Source: Mastigamoeba balamuthi (taxonomy: Eukaryota > Evosea > Mastigamoebida > Mastigamoebidae). Taken from it: a stretch of 64,000 bases of DNA. The stretch's first letter is position 1, and each line of letters begins with the position of its first letter. The stretch lies in NCBI GenBank assembly GCA_902651635.1, contig CACRSC010001917.1, positions 177,273 to 241,272 of the forward strand, in the 5' to 3' direction. Both the position numbers and the translations under genes were made by a program. This document shows, piece by piece, positions 20,928 through 31,956 of the stretch. A model generated the notes under the pieces. That model saw only the letters and a program-made list of their open reading frames with translations. It did not search any database and had not been told where the DNA came from.

Positions 20928-23900
20928 ATGAGCGGCGGCCGCGCCATCACCGAAGACGCGCTGTTCCGCGTCGACGCGCCCCGCAGCCCGGCCCCAGCGC
21001 CCGCCGCGGCCCCCGTCCCCGCGTCCCCGCCGTCTCCGGGCGCCGCGCCAGCCGCGTCGACGCTGCCGGGGCTGGGGATCTCGCCGCCGCGGGTGCGCTC
21101 GCTGCTGTCGTGCGCGCGGACGCTGTTCCACAGGCTCTGCTCGGCGGCCTCGGCCCAGTGGGCGCCCGACGCCGCAGAGGCGCACCGCGTGCGGCTGGAC
21201 CCGGTGGCCGCCAGCGCCCTCGTGGCCCCCGTGGGCCTCCGCGTCCTCGAGGGTCCGCTCCTCCGCTCTGCCCTGGGGTTGTGCTCGTGGGAGGGCTGTG
21301 GGGGTGTGCGGCCAGCCTCGGCTTGGGGGGAGGAATGCGATGCGCTCGTTTGTCGAAAAACGGCACAGCTCAATGCAAGATTGAATTCCATTGATTTCTC
21401 TATTGCATTGACACTTGGAATCGCGGGCAAATTCAAAAATAATGCCTGCGCTGCTTTGGGGAAACGCAGCCCACAACACCTCGCTCACTTCCCTCGCCCC
21501 CACGCCCCCGCTGGCGCAGCCGTCGCGTCGACGCTCAAGTTCGAGACGTCGCCCACGGGCCCCGCCACGCTGTGGGCGTACGGCCTGACCGCGACGCTGG
21601 GCCCCGCCGAGCGGCAGGGCGCCGTGCTGCCCTACGCCTCTGCCCTCGCCCACGCCGCCCTCGAGGCCGAGTCCGTCGTCGTCGCCTTCGCCCTCCCCTC
21701 GGGCCCCCGCGCCGTCCTCCGCGCCGACTCGCTCCGCGCCGAGCCCGGCCCCGCGCCCGGCCAGCTCGCCGTCGTCCTCCGCGGCAGCGCCCGCGTGTCG
21801 CTCGGCGACGGCGACGACGGCGGCGACGGCGCCTGCGAGCTCGAGCTCTGCGGGCCCGGCAACGAGGCCCGCGTGCGCGTCTCGCGGGACGGCAGCGTCC
21901 AGGTCGACGTCGACACGCGCAGCGCGCGCGGGGCAGTGTCGCGGGCAGGCGCTGCAGCGCTGGCCGCGTTCGCAGCGGCGCTGAGCGGCGCGTGCGCGTC
22001 GGCGGCGCCGGGCGTCGCGGCCGCCGACGTGGCCGACGTCGCGCGCGCGGTGCTCAGGGCCGCCGAGGGCCTGCCGGCCCCGCGGGTGGCGGACTCGGTG
22101 CTGGGGCTCGACGACAGCGAGCTCGAGTACGAGGACTGCCGCGAGACCCTCGGCGGCCCCATAGGAGACGGCGACGGCGACGACGGCGCGGCCCCGGGAG
22201 GCGGCGCCGACGACGAGCAGGCCCGGGCGGACGCCCCGTGGCTCAGCGTCGCCGTCAGCTGCGAGTCGGGCGCGTCCGTGCGGTTCGCCGACGGCGCGTC
22301 GTCGTCGGAGCTGGCGCTGTCGGGGGGCGTGCGACTGAGCCTCGAGGTCGGGGCGGGCGGCGCCGAGTTCAGCGCGACGGCCGAGCGCGCGCGCATCGTC
22401 GACGGCGAGGGCAGGGACCTCGCGTGGGTCGAGCCGCCAGAGGACGCCGATGCCAGCGTGGGGTTCAAGCTCATGGCGTCGCTGCGCGGGCAGGACGAGC
22501 CCCTGCACGTGCAGGTCCGCACGGACCCCGTCTCCGCGACGCTGCCGAGCGGGACGAGGCTCTCGGGGCTTCCAGAGGTCGCCGTGCTCGCGGCGCTCGT
22601 GCCGGGCCTGCCGTCGCGCGCGGTGGACCTGCAGGTGTTCTCGAGCCTCGTGAACCTCCGCGTGCTCGACCCCGCGCGCCAGGACAGCTCCGTGCTGCTC
22701 CGTATGGCTGTCGGGACCGACCTTCCTTTCATCTTCGCGGAGCTGCGCTCTGAAAAGGTCCGCTGTCCGCATTCTTGCGCGTTTCAGTTGCGCATTTCCG
22801 GAAATCGATTGCCCCGTTGTGTGGGAGCCTATGAAAGAACTCAGTCAATTGATTTGCGCTGCAGACGCAATGCGCAATCGATTTTGTGAACCTCGTGGCG
22901 TTCATATGCGACGCCGGAGCCGAGCCCCGACAAGTCGCCGAGCTGCAGACGAGGAACACGCAGGGCGGGGCAACCGTTCCCATACACGTCACCGTCGACA
23001 GCACGCCGCCGCCGTCGATACCCCCGCGGTCGCAGGCGGCGCAGCAGCAGGAGGCGCAGGGCGCGCAGCAGCAGGGGCGGCAGCGAGAAGGGATCTACGA
23101 GCCCGTGCCCGAGGGCGTGCTGCGCAGGACCAGGGAGATGGCGTGGGAGCCGTACTCGTCGTTTGTCTCGCTGTCGCTCGGGGACACGGCGACCGAGTGG
23201 CGGATGCCCGCCGAGGGCGCCGAGCTCGAGGAGTTCACGCAGTACTCTGCCCAGATCGCCGTGCGTCCTGCCGCTCTGCCGCCGCGCGTTCTCTGACCCG
23301 CGTCCGTGGGGGCCGTCAGCGCTGCGCGGTGGAGGTCGCGGTGCAGTTCTCGAGGGTCGACGCGACCCCGCAGGACATCGCGAGGCTCTACGGACTCGCC
23401 AGGAGAGCCGCGCTGTCTGTTGTGCCCGAGCCTGAGGCCCCCGAGGCCGCAGCGCCGCCGCAGGCCCAGCAGCAAGACGCGAAGCAGAGCGGAGCCGCCA
23501 GCAGCGCCAGTGCGTTCCACGCCCGCAGGGCCGCGGAGCTCGCGCTGGCCGCGACGATGCAGAAGAAGTCGCGCAGAGTGACCACGTTTGTCAAGTTCCA
23601 TCTCGGGCAGGGTGCGCACCGCTCGCTCCTCCTTTGCGCCGCGCCCTTCTCACGGGCCGCGGGGCCCGGCGCAGGGAACGTTGTGCTGCTCCCGCGCGGC
23701 GAGATGGAGGTAGCGTACTCGGGCCTCGAATGCTGCCTGACGTACGACCTGAACCAGCACGTACGACGCAGTCGCCGCGCTCTCCCTCATGCACGCCCGC
23801 GCAGAACTACGGGACCGTCGTGTGCGACGAGTTTGCCGTGTACGACAACTCGGAGGAGTCGCCGGTGCCGGAGGTCGTGCAGAAGACGCCGCTGGCCTCC

Positions 23901-26900
23901 GCGTCGTCGTCGCCGAGCTTCTTGGCGTCCTTCAGCGTGCCCACGTTTGGCGGCGGCCTTCCCGTGCTGGCCGCGTGCCTCGACGGCATCTCTGTCCAGT
24001 GCCCCTGCGGTGCGTCATCAGCGCACGCGCTGGCGTGCTCTCTCCGGAGCGGAAGTTGACCCGCTCGCTACAGGGCGCCTCGTGGGCGTACTGAGAGAGC
24101 TCCATGCTGATCTGGTGGGCGCCAGCCCCGTGCTCGAGCGGCTGTCGCAGTCGCCCCAGCAGCACCTCACGCTGCGCAGCGTCAGCCTCAAGGTACTCCG
24201 CCCTCGCCCTCGCGCCGGTTTGTCCGTTCGCTGAGACGCTTCCTTGCGACACAAGTGCAACCCCGACCAGGGGAACGGCGAGCCAGAGGCGCGGGGGGTC
24301 GTGCTGATACCCGAGGCCAAGATACAGCCCCCGCACGCCGCAGTCAGCAGGTGGTCTGCGCGGCTCTCGCAGTGCGCACTGATGCTCGTCGACAGCGTCC
24401 ACAACGTCTGCACGTCCGACGCCGGCGCTGGTCCCGCGTCGCCCACTTCCTCTCCGCGCGCGGGCGACGACTGCGGGCGAAAGCCGTTTGTGTCGTTCTG
24501 GCGGTCGCAGAACTTCATCCCCGTCGCCTCTGTCGACTTTGCCGAGGTCACACTCTCGCTGCTGGGCCCCAAGACAGAGGTCAGACCTCCACCGCTGCTG
24601 GGTGTTCGCACCTCTCCTCTTCTGACACCCGGGGGCCGGCGCAGGTCGCCGTGGAGCGCGCCGGGACTGTCATCGTGGACGTGTGCGCAGACAGCGCGTC
24701 GATCGTCTCGAGGATCGTGGGAGCGTTCCTCCCCACGCTGCAGTCGCCCCCCGGGGCTGCCGCGGCCCCCGGGGCGGCCGCTAGCGAGCTGGAGCCCGAC
24801 GGCGTCAGCTTCGTCGTCGACGAGAGCGGCACCGCGTCGCTCGTGGCCTCCGCGTCGCCCGCCGTCGCGGCCTCCGCCCCCGCCGTGCCGCTGCCGCCGC
24901 AGCAGCAGCAGCAGCTGACTCTGTTCGACGACGGCGCCGGCGTCGAGGTGTCGATGGCGATCGAGGGCGACGACTACGGGGCGTTTGACGACCTCGCCCC
25001 CGTCGTCTTTGACGAGAAGCACCGCACGCCCCCGCCCGCCGCTGCCGCTGCCGCCCCCGCGGCCGCCGGGTTCTCTGTCGCCGTGGCCGTGCCGCCCACG
25101 AGCGGCCGCGCCGCGGTGTCGGCGTCGTCGGTCGAGGAGTCGATCGTGTACGAGTCGTACGACGGCAGCAGCCCCGCGTCGTCCTCCGCGCCGCCGGAGC
25201 CGAGGGCCGTGCGCAGCTCGTCGGGCGGCGCCGCGGCCGCCGTGCGCGCGAGGGCCGCGGTGCCCAAGGTCGAGTGGAAGGGCGTGATGGGCGCCATCGC
25301 CGTGTCGGAGGACTACCAGCCCGCGCGGGCCTCGCCGTCGGCGGCCCCCGACGACATGGAGACGCCCGAGGGCTGCGAGGCCGCCCTCGACGTGCAGCTG
25401 CGCCAGAGCGACGTCACGCTGCGCCTGTTCGCGGGCTCGGACTGGGGCGAGCCGCTCAGCCGCCCGGCCGCCTCCCACGACGGCGGGTTCCGCACGGCCC
25501 TGCCGCCGCTGGTGCTCGCGCGCGACGGGGCGGCGTCGCACGCGGCGGCGTCGGCGGGCGAGGAGATGTGGAGGGGCATGCAGAGCGTCCGCAAGAACGA
25601 CCGGCCCCCGCGTCTGTCGTGCGGCAGGTCGCAGTCGTGTGAGCTGCCCCCCTCGCCCCTCTGCCCCGAGTGGGCTCTCTCTCTCTCTCTCCTTCTGACG
25701 GTGCTGCTGGGCGTCGCAGTCCTCGCGGAGGTGTCGCTGAAGCGGGTCATGCTGCGCGTACAGAAGTTCGCTGCGAGCACCAGCGGCATCTCGTCGCGCC
25801 TGGTCCTCAACGCGGAGGACGCCAAGGTGGGCTGTGGGAGGGGGGAAGAGGGAGAGGGGACCGGGGGGATAACGGTGATCGGAGGGCTGACTGGCGCGAG
25901 CGGGCGCAGGTGGTGTCGGGAGGGGAGGTGGTGTTCGCGTTCGACAGGGTGAGGCCGTGGATGTACTTCAGCGGGCAGCCGCGGACGAGCGCCGTCAACT
26001 ACAGCGTGCAGCACGGGCAGGCGACGTCGGTGCGCTTCCGCCTGCAGCCGTTCCTGCTGCGCGTCGACGGCCCCACGGTCGCGGGCCTCGGCGAGTTCGT
26101 GACGTCGATGTGCGAGCACATGGCCGACGTCGAGCTGCGCGCGCACCGCTTCGACCTCGAGGTCTCGCCGGTGACGCTGACGCTCGACTACCACCCGCTG
26201 GGCGCCACAGCGGGCGGCGTCTCGCTGCTGGGCGACGGCGCCGTCGCGAGCCTCGCGAGCCAGGTCTCGTTCAGCGGCGCGGTGCTCGAGCTGCCCGGCA
26301 AGCGCCTGCAGCGGCTGCGCTGCACGTGGCCCGGGCTGCCGCTGGAGCTGCTGCGCGAGTGGCGCAAGACGCACCTCTTCGGGATGGTTGCCTCGTCGGC
26401 GTCGTCGCCCGTCTGGTCCGTCTGCCGCCTCGCCAAGAGCGTCGGCGGCCTCGTGGCGACGCCCGTCCGGCAGTACCGCTCCGACGGCAACGTGCTGCAG
26501 GGCGTCCGCGAGGGCACGGCCAACTTCACGCGCACCGTCGCCGCCGAGACGCTCGAGATGGCCGGCGGGCTGTTCCGCAGGACGCAGGGCCTCCTCGAGG
26601 GCGTCAACACGTACCTGGGCACCTCGCCCGCCACCCTCAAGGTGCGCCACAGAGAGAGGGGGTGGGAGGGAGGAGAGAGAGAGAGAGGACAGCCCTCACG
26701 TGCAACGCAACGCACGCACACGCACACTCGCGCCTCAAAGCCGTCAAAGGCGACCAACGTACAGGCGCGCGGGACGAGCGAGGTGATCAGGGTGGCAGCC
26801 GGGTCGCTGGCCGGCGAGATGCAGACGGCCAGGAACACGCTGCTCTCGGCGACGCCCCTCGCGGTCATGCACGAGAGCGGTGCAACGGTCCGTGCCTGTT

Positions 26901-27077
26901 GGGTGCTGCTGGGACCGTCACAGGGCTCACGGCATTTGGGGGGTGGGGGTGGGGCAGGCGTACCTGAACAACCTGGCCAAGGCGCTGCCGATCGTGGTGC
27001 TGAGGCCGATGATCGGGATCGCGAGCGGCATGTCGACGACGCTGGACAGCATCTCGCGAGACCTGGGCAAGCGCTGA
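20928..27077 (+). CDS. ATG2: Autophagy-related protein 2 (lipid-transfer protein)
   Basis: Thirteen exons keep frame to the stop at 27075-27077: 20928-21252, 21520-22757, 22865-23260, 23320-23611, 23675-23760, 23805-24009, 24074-24192, 24256-24579, 24645-25611, 25720-25826, 25910-26641, 26765-26887 and 26958-27077. The product is about 1,677 residues, within the usual ATG2 size. Identification rests on the C-terminal ATG2 domain: DVTLRLFAGSDWGEPL, then FDLEVSPVTLTLDYHP, then VRQYRSDGNVLQGVREGTAN, TVAAETLEMAGGLFRRTQ and the closing RPMIGIASGMSTTLDSI. In known systems ATG2 bridges the endoplasmic reticulum and the phagophore and moves lipids with WIPI/ATG18 and ATG9. The N-terminal 120 residues are Pro/Ala-rich, and I do not see a clear chorein motif. 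The exon 9/10 junction is the least certain. Confidence 0.85.
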
Positions 27078-27408
27078 GTGGCCGCAGCTCGACGGCGAGC
27101 AGGCGTTTTCTGGATGTCCATAAAGGAGCGCACACACGCTATTTCATGTACCCCTGTGAGCCCCCTTACTACGTTGCGGACGCGTTGGTAGATTCCCCCG
27201 CGTGCATATTCCCAGATTATTGGCGAGGGGATTTGATGATCTTCTTTCCAGCCGAATTCAAACGAGGGCGTGTGAGCGAAATTTGGCGCCAAACTCCCCA
27301 GAAGCACAAAAACCCACAGACGAGCAATTTCTAGTCGTCTGCCACCCCACCCCGCTTGCCAAGACAGAGATAGAGAGCGCGCACACGCACACACACGCCA
27401 GGACCCGA

Positions 27409-29353
27409 ATGCCGACCAACTTTGTGGAGGTCGCCCAGAAGCTGCTGAGCGAGGCCAACCAGATCTGGACCGAGATGGGCCTCGACGAGTCGGCCCGCCT
27501 CGTCCGCGTCGACCGCTTCGCCGCCGCCATCAAGACCTCGCTCGAGCACCTCCTCGACGAGGTTCCCCTTCCCCCACATGCCCCATGTGCGCCTGCCCAT
27601 CTCACACGAGCCCTCGCAGGAGCGCTCTGTGCGGGACCGCATGCGCAACGCCGTCCGCGAGGCCACTGAGAAGGTGCGGTGCCCCCACGCTTTACAGCAC
27701 GGGTTTTCGGGCGTGGGGCGACGGGTTTTTGACGGGTATGCGGCGCAGATTGCCGAGGTGGCCGCGAGGCTCGGGGACGGGGAGGCCGAGCCGGACATGA
27801 CGGGGGTCGCGCTGGTCGAGCAGGAGCGCGTGCTGACGAGCCGCCTGCACGTGCTGCTGGCCGAGCGCGACGCCAGGCTGGACCTCCTCAAGGGCTACCG
27901 CACCGAGTCCTTCTCGCTCTGCGCCGAGCTCGCCGAGGGTGCGCCCACGCGGCATCGCTTCTCACCGCTTTCGGCCTCCTATATTTGGTCCCCCCTGTTT
28001 GGCGCGCTCTTTTTTTCCCTCGCGAATTTAATTAATTGAATTTCACGAAATTCAAATTCCCTTAATTTCCCGATCGCGCGCAGAGTACAGCGGGCCGGTG
28101 GGCGTGACCGACGGGGAGCCGCTGACGAACGAGGTCGTGCGCCGCGCCGAGGAGATACGCGACGAGCTGCGCGGCGAGCGGGCGGTGCGCGACCAGGCCA
28201 TCGGCTCGATGCTGGCCGACGTCACGCGCGTGCTCGACGAGCTCGAGGACGCATCGGCCCTTGCGCAGCGCCTGCCCGCGCACCCCGTCAAGCCTACGCG
28301 AGCCAACGCGGACCTCGTGCGCTCTGTGCTCGCGGAGGCCCAGCGGCTGCGCGCGGACCGCAGCGCCGCCGTCGCGGAGACGCGGAGGGCAGTCGAGCAG
28401 CTGCGCGCGCAGATCGGGGAGGCCGAGGCGGAGGCGGGCGAGGGCCCCGCGGGGGCGGCGTCCGAGGGCATCGGGGCGGCGGCCAAGGCGGCGCTGGAGG
28501 CGGAGCTGGCGCGGCTGCAGGGGCTGCGGAGGGAGCGGGCCGCGAAGCTGGTCAGCGGGAGGCGCGGGAGGGTCGAGGCGCTGTGGGCGGAGCTCAACCT
28601 GCCCGAGGCCCAGCGCGCGCTGCCCGGCGAGGCCGAGGACGTCGACGCCGAGCGCCTGCTGGAGCTCTACGACGCGGAGCTGGAGCGGCTCGAGGTGCTG
28701 GCGGCGGAGGTGCGGCCGATCGTGGCGGCCATCGCCAACAGGGAGCGCATCTGCGCCGAGAAGGAGGCGTTTGAGCTCGAGACGCGCGACGAGACGAGGC
28801 TCTTCCAGCGCGACCCGGGGCGACTGCTGCGCGAGGAGCGCCAGCGCAAGGTCTTCGAGAAGGAGCTGCCGCGGCTCGAGAAGTCGCTCAAGGAGAAGCT
28901 GCGCGCGTGGGAGGAGATGCACGGCCAGCCGTTTGTCTACCGCGACGAGCCCTACCTGCTGCGCATCGAGCGCGACGAGGCCGCCCAGCGCATGCTCAAG
29001 GAGCAGGAGCGCCTGCGCAAGGAGCGCGAGAAGGCCGAGCGCAAGGCCGGCGGCGCCCTGGCGCAGTCGGCCTCCAAGACGCCCGCGGCCAAGTCGCGCA
29101 CGCTGCGCGGCAGGACGCCGCAGGTGGGCGGCGGCACGCTCAAGAGGCCCCTCAGCCCCATCGCCTTCAACGGCAACAACTCGCGTAAGTCCAGAGGGGG
29201 CTGGGGGGGGGAGCAGATGGGGGGGAGCAGTGGGACTGGGGGGCTTTGGCCGGAGTTGTATACCCCTCTTGTATTCACTGACGGACAAGTGGTGCAGTGA
29301 GCAGCGTGGATCTGAGCGCGGAGCAGCCGCGCAAGGTCCACAGGATCTCGTAG
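27409..29353 (+). CDS. Antiparallel microtubule bundler, PRC1/Ase1/MAP65 family
   Basis: Exons are 27409-27561, 27620-27673, 27749-27938, 28084-29184 and 29298-29353, giving 517 residues in a continuous frame. The protein is almost entirely helical. Family landmarks are LWAELNLPEAQR followed by LLELYDAELERLEVLAAEV, then the conserved microtubule-binding block: LFQRDPGRLLREERQRK, LPRLEKSLKEKLRAWEEMHG and PFVYRDEPYL. The basic C-terminal tail has SKTPAAKSRTLRGRTP, resembling CDK-regulated tails of PRC1. Members crosslink antiparallel microtubules at the spindle midzone during cytokinesis. Intron 3 (27939-28083) is long for this genome and has an AT-rich core with ATTAATTGAATTTC. Length is slightly below human PRC1 (about 620). 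Confidence 0.9.
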
Positions 29354-29564
29354 AGCAGCAGGACGGCGGTGCCCCCGAGGCGAGAGGAAAGAGGCAGAGA
29401 GGAGAGCGCGTGTGACCACACACACACAGCACTGTCGTAGGGAAGAAGGAAGTAGGCACTGTGATTTTGACTTGTGCAAAAGAATAATAAGGGCACGCGT
29501 TCTGCTTCATCTTTGGTTGTAGTCGCAAGTGAAAAAGCAAGTCAATGGGAGGGAATCCCAAAAA

Positions 29565-29647
29565 TCCGAGCAGGCGGATTTGAACCACCGACCTAAGGAT
29601 TTCTATACTGCTACAGTCCTCCGCTCTACCAACTGAGCTATGCTCGG
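29565..29647 (-). tRNA. tRNA-Tyr (GTA) with a 10-nt intron
   Basis: The minus-strand cloverleaf has a 7-bp acceptor stem (CCGAGCA with TGCTCGG), the D arm TAGCTCAGTTGGTAGAGC, and an anticodon stem GAGGA/TCCTT with loop CTGTA. The intron (29610-29601) lies one base after the anticodon, the canonical position. The T arm is GGTGGTTCAAATCCGCC and the discriminator base is A. A run of five T on the transcribed strand directly follows, as expected of a Pol III terminator. Confidence 0.95.
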
Positions 29648-30202
29648 TATTTACATCGAGTAATTGTGCAGGCTACTTAGGTTCTCCATATAAATCAGAG
29701 CCTGCCAGTGACTAGTTGCCAACAGAACTGTGGCCTGCACTGTACATGGAAGCGACACGTATGAAATACTCGACAAAACATGGTGTACCACAGAACATGT
29801 TACTCCAATGTGCACTCTGAGTATCTCATTTCTTTCCATCATCATAAGTACAATTACATACGGTCATACCACAGACAAGGACTGCATGTGCGCACTTGCG
29901 ACGTACCAAGTAGCAAGAAACACGACTGTGCACTGGCATGCACATCGTTGTGATATGGATGCGTGATCACCTGGGATGCTGGCATTTTTTGGGCTGCTGC
30001 TGGCAGTGCTGGCAGCATTTTCAGTATCATTTGTTTTGGATGATCTAGAGGGGCCGAGCACGCGGTAGTTGACTACTAATACGGAGAGAAATGTTGGTAC
30101 TCAGAAAGATTCGTGGAATGAACGCCCTGTACCTAAGGGTCCTGTGTTTTTGTTCACCGCAGCACCGCAGTAGCCCGAAATCCAGGACTTATTCTTTGTG
30201 TA
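29648..30202. other. intergenic, no gene supported
   Basis: The sequence is AT-richer and lies between tRNA-Tyr and the F-box gene. Only short open frames occur. No repeat is obvious. Confidence 0.4.
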
Positions 30203-31541
30203 ATGAAGACGCGGCTGGGCTTTGTCTCGAACTCGTCGTGCAGCTCGTTCATCGCGTTCACGCACGACAAGCTGCCCCTGCGGGCGGGCGCTACTCTCTC
30301 GAGCGCCGCCACGCGCGCCGTCCTCCCGGGGCACTTTGGCGTGCACCGGTGGCTCTCCCCTGGCGGCGACTGGGGCTGCGTGCGCCTGCACGAGGTCACG
30401 CCCGAGCTCGTCGACGAGGCCCGGCTCGTCGCTGCCATCGTCTCCAAGCGCTGCCCCGACTGCCTCAGGGTCTCTGCCGACGCCCAGCGCCCGCGCCCAC
30501 GCCTCTTCCTCTGCGGAGCGTGCAGGGCGCGCCGCTCCGACGCCGCCCGTACCTTCCTCCAGAGGTCGCGGTCCTTTCTGTCATTTATGGCTCATTGTCT
30601 CTTTTCGTGTTACTTTTGTTTAGCAATTAGAGGCACATTTGTACTGTCATTTACGGCAAAATAGAGGTCGTTGAATGAGTCACACAACTCAGTCTCCCGG
30701 TGGCCATAAATGAGCCATTAATGAAATAACTGTGACGCCGCCCAGCAGGTTCATCCAACGGCCAGTGCCCGAGGCCGAGCAGCAGGCCAGAAGTCCTGTC
30801 GCTCGGGCACCGGACGACGACCCCCTCAAGCGCGCACGCACAGAGGAGAGCGGCGCTGAGCAGCTGCCGAGCCTCGTGCTGTGCCTTGTACTCGAGCACA
30901 TTGACCGGGGGATGTACAAGGCGCTGGTGGCCGCCTCGGGCGTGTGCCGCGCGTGGAGGGCCACGGTGGTGTCGTCGGACGCGCTGTGGTGCACGGCGGT
31001 GCACCGCCTCTCCTGGATCACGCCGCAGCCGCCGCTGGCGCTGCCCGCGGACGCCGCGCTCACGGGCGTGCGCACGTGGCGCGAGCTCCTGTACGCGCTC
31101 TGCACCGAGTCCGCCCTGCTGGGCAGGTCCGATCTGTTCCCCTTGACGGAGTACCCGCTGGACAGTGCGATCGGGCGCTGCAGACTCGCGCAGCTCTCGA
31201 GGGACAGCGAGTTTCTGGAGCGCAGGCGCACGCGCAGGGCGAGGAGGGCCGCACGGCTCGTCGAGGAGTACGCGGGCGGGACGGCCGCGTGTGGGTTCAT
31301 GAGCAACGAGGCCGACGAGATGACTACCGTGGTCCGCGGCAAGTTCAAGGCGGTTGTGTGGAGCAGCATGGAGGAAGCAGACGGAGGAGAGGAGAAGGAA
31401 GAAGAGGAGGGAAAAGAAGACGAAGAAGAGGAGGAAGAGGAGGAAGAGGGGGCTGTCATAGGCATTGATGATCTCATGGACCACCTGAGCGACGCCAGCA
31501 ACTCGGACGCGAGCGCCAGTGATGAGGTGGGCTCGCCATGA
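30203..31541 (+). CDS. F-box protein with 'GFVSNSSxSSF' N-terminus and zinc-ribbon-like segment
   Basis: Exon 1 (30203-30564) and exon 2 (30749-31541) join at AG|G without frame change, giving 384 residues; exon 2 alone has no ATG before its F-box. The N-terminus MKTRLGFVSNSSCSSFI matches a motif common at the start of small bacterial, phage and giant-virus proteins. Two Cys pairs (CPDCLR and CGACRA, residues about 87-116) could bind zinc. The F-box follows the junction: LPSLVLCLVLEHID, then LVAASGVCRAWRATVVSSDALWC. A basic helix RRRTRRARRAARL and a Glu/Asp-rich C-terminus (about 1380-1450 of exon 2 coordinates) end the protein. F-box proteins recruit substrates to SCF ubiquitin ligases. The 184-nt intron contains imperfect inverted repeats around CATTTATGGCTCATT. 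Confidence 0.7.
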
Positions 31542-31956
31542 AACAGTGGCAAGGACCTACTGCTCACCCTCTTTGAGGCTGGGTGTGAGTGAGTGCTGTT
31601 CTTCTTTCCTCAAATCAGTGGAATCTGATCAGTGCAATACCACTGTCTGATTTGGCAGCCGTAACCACCAACTGTGTTATGACACGGCGGTGCCGCCTGG
31701 CAACTGTTATGCCATACCAGTGGGCAGCAAATTTCGGTTTTGTGATACTGCTGTGTGGTCCACCTCCGAGTCTCGTCGGGTATTAGTAGTAGATAAGTGC
31801 CGGCCTCCCCCTCTCTCGGGGAAACTGGCTGATTCTGACCCGGGTTGTTTTTCCACGCCAACGCAAAAAGGGGCTGCTCGATTTGGGTTGGCAGGCCACG
31901 GAATATCGCCAGATCTCTTTTCCCGCCCCTCCGCACGGTTGACCAGTTGCAGCACA
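31542..31956. other. intergenic, upstream region of receptor kinase copy 1
   Basis: From about 31840 the sequence is homologous to the upstream region of the second receptor kinase (reverse complement of about 49970-49853), including GATTTGGGTTGGCAGG, so the inverted duplication includes some promoter sequence. The part before 31840 has no counterpart and no gene that I recognise. Confidence 0.5.

Noticed and set aside
20901-22772. A 623-codon minus-strand open frame opposite ATG2
   Set aside because: It is an Arg/Gly/Ala-rich shadow produced by high GC content, with no domain; the plus strand splices into a complete ATG2.
30575-30725. MITE inside the F-box gene intron
   Set aside because: The inverted words around CATTTATGGCTCATT are imperfect and I cannot find target duplications, so it is noted only in the gene entry.
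30732-31541. F-box protein as a separate gene starting at 30732
   Set aside because: That position is GTG, not ATG, and the exon begins after a good AG acceptor that joins in frame to the upstream ATG-bearing exon.
31605-31800. Short gene upstream of the receptor kinase
   Set aside because: The open frames are short, without a domain, and are not conserved in the duplicated arm.
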